In this document: positions 60,895-64,000 of the stretch, in pieces | Numbering within the stretch: the stretch's first letter is position 1 | How the letters are laid out: the number at the start of each line of letters is the position of its first letter | Assembly (NCBI GenBank): GCA_951801675.1 | Contig: CATONX010000003.1 | Location: 62,001 to 126,000, forward strand | Direction of reading: 5' to 3' | Source: an uncultured Eubacteriales bacterium | GTDB taxonomy: Bacteria > Bacillota > Clostridia > Oscillospirales > Acutalibacteraceae | Length of the DNA: 64,000 nt | Position numbers and translations under genes: made by a program | Notes under the pieces: model-generated | What the model was told of the DNA's origin: nothing | Seen by the model: only the letters and a program-made list of their open reading frames with translations | Databases searched by the model: none

Positions 60895-63108
60895 CTATCG
60901 GATTTTTTGTACCATCACGTCCGCGTTTCCCCGGGTGCGCACTACAAAGGTGTCGTTGGGTACGGCGAAAGCACTCTTTTCCAGGGCTTGCAGCCGGATC
61001 AAGGCGGGCGCGGAGGTTTTCGTTTCTCCCGTCACCAGGACCAGCGGGCTTTCCACCTGATGAAAGGACGCCGGGAGGCTGCCGTGAAACACCGCCGCTT
61101 GCAGCGGGACGTTCGGGCACGCCGACCCGTCCGCTCCCTCGGTGGCGAACAGCGTGGCCGTGGAACCGGCGCGGATGAGAATGAGGCTTTCCTCTCCTTG
61201 GGTTACGATCCGCAGCGTAACCCCGTCCCAAAGTGCGATTTCGCAGGAAGCATAGGGCTGGCGGATGGTGTCCTCTTTTACGGTTTTCTCCAGCTTTTTC
61301 GCTTCGCTCCCGTCCTCCGGGAGCATAGCAAGCGTTACTTCATAGGTGTTCAGCAGCTCCGCTGCACCCGACGCATATTCTTCGTTTAGCTTAGGGAGCA
61401 AAAGAAGATCGATGCTTTTGACCCCGTTTGCCACCAGATATTCGTTGGTTTCCCATCCGATGTCCCATGCTCCGCCGCAGCCGATGACCGCTGCCCGGCC
61501 GTCCTTGGTGAGCACCACCGACGAGCCGCCCCCTGACCCGATGACCGCAATGGAGGTCACGCCTCGGTTGAGAAGCTGACCCGACAGCATCCCGCAAAAG
61601 AGCAGGATAGCGGAAAGCAGGGCGGTCATGCGCAGCAGGGTTCCGTTCTTTCGAAGGAGAAGTGCCGCCGCCACCAAAACCAAGGTCCCGCACAGCCACA
61701 AAAGGAAATAATCCTCTGCCGTGCTCACCGTGGAGAAGGGAAGATGCGCGCAGAAGTGGGCGGCTCCCATGAGATACCGGGCGAGAAGCCCTGCGATCAG
61801 CGAAAAGGGATATGCCAGGAAGGAAAAGGGGCCCAGCAGAGAAAGAACCGAACCAAGCCCGCCCATCAGCAGCATCCCCGAGGCTGGGAACATCACCAGC
61901 ACGTTGGTCAGCGGCGCGACCAGAGACAGCTGGCCGAACACCAGAATCAGAATCGGCGTGTTAAAGAGCGTCGCCGCCAGGGACTGGGCCATAATTCCGC
62001 TTCCCTTTTGAAGCAGGCCGCCCACCACCCGGATGTCCGGGATGCGGGAATCCATCGCGTTTTGAAGCCGGCCCGCCAAAAGGATGATGCCCAACGTGGC
62101 TGAGAAGGACATCAATAGCCCGATTCCTGCCGCCGCATACGGATTTGTAATCGTCAGCAGAAGAGCGGCCAACCCAAGGGAGTTGAGCGGGTCGCTCTGC
62201 CGGCGAAGAATTCCGCCCAAAAGGACCACCAGCATCATGATGCCCGCCCGCACCACCGACGGGGTAAACCCGGTCAGCGCCATGAAAAACACAACAAACC
62301 CCGCCGCAATCAGGTTCTTGAGCCATTTCTTACCCTTGAGCCGTTTTAGCAGCAGCATCACAAACCCGGTCAAAATCACAATATGAGTGCCGGACACCGC
62401 CAGCAGATGGCTGATGCCGCTGTCCCGGAAATCCAGGCGGACCTGCGGGTCGATAAAATCGTCCACGCCCAGAAGCACCCCGTTGATGAGCTCGGCCGCG
62501 TCGGGCGCGAGCATCTTCCGGTTTTGCTCGAGCATGGCCGACCGAAGGGAAACGATGTGGGAATAAAAGGGCTTTTTAGCCGGCGTGGTGAACAAAAATC
62601 CGTCCTCGCTGCGCACCGTCAGGTAAACGCCTCTGGTTTTCCAGCTTAGAACCGTGGGAGCATAGGGCTTATAGAAGGTCACGTCCCCGGAGAATTCGTC
62701 AAAGGGCTCGGCATTAAGCGGGAAATCATTGGTATAGGTGACCTTGAAGCTTTGAGGCGCGCCGGGCAGGTTCACCGATGTGATTTGCAGAGAGTACCGG
62801 TACCGCCCGCCGGTATATTCCGGCAGGTCGGTGATGTATCCGGTGACACTGGTCGTTTGCCCATCCAGGCTGACCACAGGCGCGTAGGAAACCTGTTCGG
62901 TCAGGCAAAAGGCGGTCAGAGCCAGGGTACAGGCGAGCAAAGCCGCCGGAATGGTCCGGCCCTTGCGCAGCGCCGGGACCAGAAAGGTCACAACCGCGGC
63001 CGCCGCCGTCATGACCAGAAACACGATGGCCGCCGTAAAACCCAAAAATGCGGCGGCCACCAGCGCCAGCAGCCAGGAAAAGCCAACTACCGCCAGAGTC
63101 CGTCGCAT
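60895..63108 (-). CDS. comEC: ComEC/Rec2 DNA-uptake channel protein with degenerate metallo-beta-lactamase-like tail
   Basis: ComEC forms the membrane channel for single-stranded DNA uptake. The 737 residues show N-terminal helices, an OB-like domain (about 65-180) and the competence domain (about 190-480). That domain has LLAVSGTHIVILTGF near residue 231. The C-terminal domain starts at about 520 (SIAVIGSGGGSSVVLTKDGR). There the metal-binding HxHxDH motif expected in ComEC is replaced by LLLPKLNEEYASGA, so the nuclease-like part has lost its metal site. The transporter part looks intact. Confidence 0.9.
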   Translation of the reverse strand: MRRTLAVVGFSWLLALVAAAFLGFTAAIVFLVMTAAAAVVTFLVPALRKGRTIPAALLACTLALTAFCLTEQVSYAPVVSLDGQTTSVTGYITDLPEYTGGRYRYSLQITSVNLPGAPQSFKVTYTNDFPLNAEPFDEFSGDVTFYKPYAPTVLSWKTRGVYLTVRSEDGFLFTTPAKKPFYSHIVSLRSAMLEQNRKMLAPDAAELINGVLLGVDDFIDPQVRLDFRDSGISHLLAVSGTHIVILTGFVMLLLKRLKGKKWLKNLIAAGFVVFFMALTGFTPSVVRAGIMMLVVLLGGILRRQSDPLNSLGLAALLLTITNPYAAAGIGLLMSFSATLGIILLAGRLQNAMDSRIPDIRVVGGLLQKGSGIMAQSLAATLFNTPILILVFGQLSLVAPLTNVLVMFPASGMLLMGGLGSVLSLLGPFSFLAYPFSLIAGLLARYLMGAAHFCAHLPFSTVSTAEDYFLLWLCGTLVLVAAALLLRKNGTLLRMTALLSAILLFCGMLSGQLLNRGVTSIAVIGSGGGSSVVLTKDGRAAVIGCGGAWDIGWETNEYLVANGVKSIDLLLLPKLNEEYASGAAELLNTYEVTLAMLPEDGSEAKKLEKTVKEDTIRQPYASCEIALWDGVTLRIVTQGEESLILIRAGSTATLFATEGADGSACPNVPLQAAVFHGSLPASFHQVESPLVLVTGETKTSAPALIRLQALEKSAFAVPNDTFVVRTRGNADVMVQKIR

Positions 63109-63140
63109 TTTGTCACCGCCTGTCTATAAAAACGTTCCGG

Positions 63141-63677
63141 TTATTTGAAGAACAAGGGGAGGGGCTCTAAAAAGAGAATGTCGTCCCGGTTTGCCGCGTC
63201 CCCTTCCGCAAGGACAGTAGCATGACCCGCGATGATCCCCCCCGCTTCCTTTACCAGCGCCTCGATGGCGTTTAAGGATTCCCCGGTGGAAATGACATCG
63301 TCCACAATCAGCACCCGCTTGCCGCTGATAGACTCCGCCTCATCCCGGTCTAGGTACAGCGTCTGCAGCCTTGCGGTGGTGATGGACTTCACTTTCGCCG
63401 CAATCGGATCGCGCATATAGAGCTTGGTGGCTTTTCTTGCCACATAATACCGTTTTCCGCTCTGGCGGCTCATTTCATGGGCCAGCGGGATGCCTTTGGC
63501 CTCGGCTGTCATAATCACATCGAAGTCCGGGCTTTTTTTGAGCAGCTCCTCGGCTGCTTTTACGGTCAGCTCCACGTCACCGAACAGGATAAAGGCAGCA
63601 ATGTCCATTTTATCATTGAGAGGGCAGCGCTTTAAGGTGCGGGTCAGCCCGCAGATTTGCATCGTATAGCTTTCCAT
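63141..63677 (-). CDS. Adenine phosphoribosyltransferase-like PRTase
   Basis: The 178-residue protein has the PRPP-binding motif RVLIVDDVISTGESLNAIEA near residue 120. An N-terminal half like that of APRT has FDVIMTAEAKGIPLAHEMS near 52. The typical APRT role is to salvage adenine to AMP with PRPP; xanthine-type PRTases are close relatives. AAAGGGG lies 8 bases upstream of the ATG at 63677. It sits between comEC and a HIT protein, both on the same strand. Confidence 0.83.
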   Translation of the reverse strand: MESYTMQICGLTRTLKRCPLNDKMDIAAFILFGDVELTVKAAEELLKKSPDFDVIMTAEAKGIPLAHEMSRQSGKRYYVARKATKLYMRDPIAAKVKSITTARLQTLYLDRDEAESISGKRVLIVDDVISTGESLNAIEALVKEAGGIIAGHATVLAEGDAANRDDILFLEPLPLFFK

Positions 63678-63707
63678 CTTCTATTCCCCTTTACGATTGG
63701 ATGGAGG

Positions 63708-64000
63708 TTAGCCCATCTGACCTTGCAGCGGCCGTCCGCCCATGATGTGAAAATGCAGGTGCTTGACGGTCTGGGCCCCGTCGTCGCCGGAGTTGGTGAC
63801 CACTCGGAAGCCGTTTTCGAGCCCCAGCTCCTTGGCGATTCCCGGGATAACCTCGAAAATGTGGGCCACCAGAGCGGAAGTTTCTCCCGTAATGTCCGCC
63901 GCCGAAGCAATGTGCGTTTTCGGGATCACCAGCACATGCACCGGCGCCTGGGGATTGATGTCTTGAAACGCGTACACGAGCTCGTCCTCGTACACTTTCG
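63708..64000 (-). CDS. HIT-family protein, 5' end cut by the window edge
   Basis: Ninety-seven codons of a HIT (histidine triad) nucleotide hydrolase are visible. They start inside the protein at KVYEDELVYAFQDINPQAPV and include the active-site HLHFHIMGG near the end. The missing N-terminus should hold the CIFC zinc-binding start of the family. These small enzymes hydrolyse nucleotide phosphoramidates such as AMP-lysine. No stop lies within the frame before 63708. The gene probably heads the PRTase-comEC-holA run. Confidence 0.93.
   Translation of the reverse strand, partial: KVYEDELVYAFQDINPQAPVHVLVIPKTHIASAADITGETSALVAHIFEVIPGIAKELGLENGFRVVTNSGDDGAQTVKHLHFHIMGGRPLQGQMG

Overview
Organism. 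The window looks like a GC-rich, anaerobic, endospore-forming member of the Clostridia, probably an Oscillospiraceae/Ruminococcaceae-type gut bacterium. The grounds are a complete Rnf complex, sporulation genes (bofA, spmAB and a short SASP gene), AbrB, a T-box leader, a type I-C CRISPR system, Firmicutes-type gene neighbours (darA-holB, DUF2508-bofA, ftsEX with a LytM protein and a CtpA-like protease), and large secreted pectin-degrading enzymes. The genus cannot be fixed from the sequence alone. Layout, 1-9.8 kb: the left edge carries the C-terminally cut holB, darA and an Orn/Lys/Arg decarboxylase on the minus strand, then a QueG-like iron-sulfur protein. On the plus strand follow a NusG-II protein, a Gx transporter and the rnfCDGEAB operon, which ends in a perfect hairpin terminator. 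9.8-16.6 kb: a type I-C CRISPR-Cas locus (cas3, cas5c, cas8c, cas7c). Its adaptation module has collapsed. The front of cas4 runs directly into a 5'-truncated cas2, and cas1 is absent. A four-spacer array follows. An inverted, degenerate copy of the CRISPR repeat lies alone between cas3 and cas5c. 16.6-20 kb: two TrkA-type proteins, tRNA-Arg(CCG), a 57-residue SASP, DUF2508-bofA and a DUF4364 protein. 20.1-20.8 kb: a minus-strand promoter and two terminators bracket about 600 nt with no credible protein, a candidate non-coding RNA. 21.2-36.3 kb: four big secreted minus-strand genes for rhamnogalacturonan-I (pectin) attack: two PL11 lyases, a GH43 enzyme and a CE12 acetylesterase. Each has its own hairpin terminator, and three have a recognisable sigma-A-type promoter. 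All four end in the same tandem pair of about 85-residue modules. 36.5-47.3 kb: SatD/DUF3307, a T-box-controlled leuA followed by leuB (no leuCD), abrB divergent from spmAB, a pseudouridine synthase, an MsmX/UgpC-type sugar-ABC ATPase and a PucR/CdaR-type regulator. 47.5-58.6 kb: ftsE-ftsX-LytM-CtpA (cell-wall cleavage at division), a hypothetical gene, greA, lysS, a membrane protein and a GH112 phosphorylase. 58.9-64 kb: a small XRE regulator, then a minus-strand run of RNase M5-like, holA, comEC, a PRTase and a HIT protein cut by the right edge. How it fits together. Secreted lyases and the esterase would deacetylate and cut pectin outside the cell. The MsmX-like ATPase could power the oligosaccharide importers, which are not in this window. 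The GH112 enzyme could phosphorolyse galactosyl disaccharides in the cytoplasm. Rnf would conserve energy from reduced ferredoxin made in fermentation. These links are inference from family knowledge.
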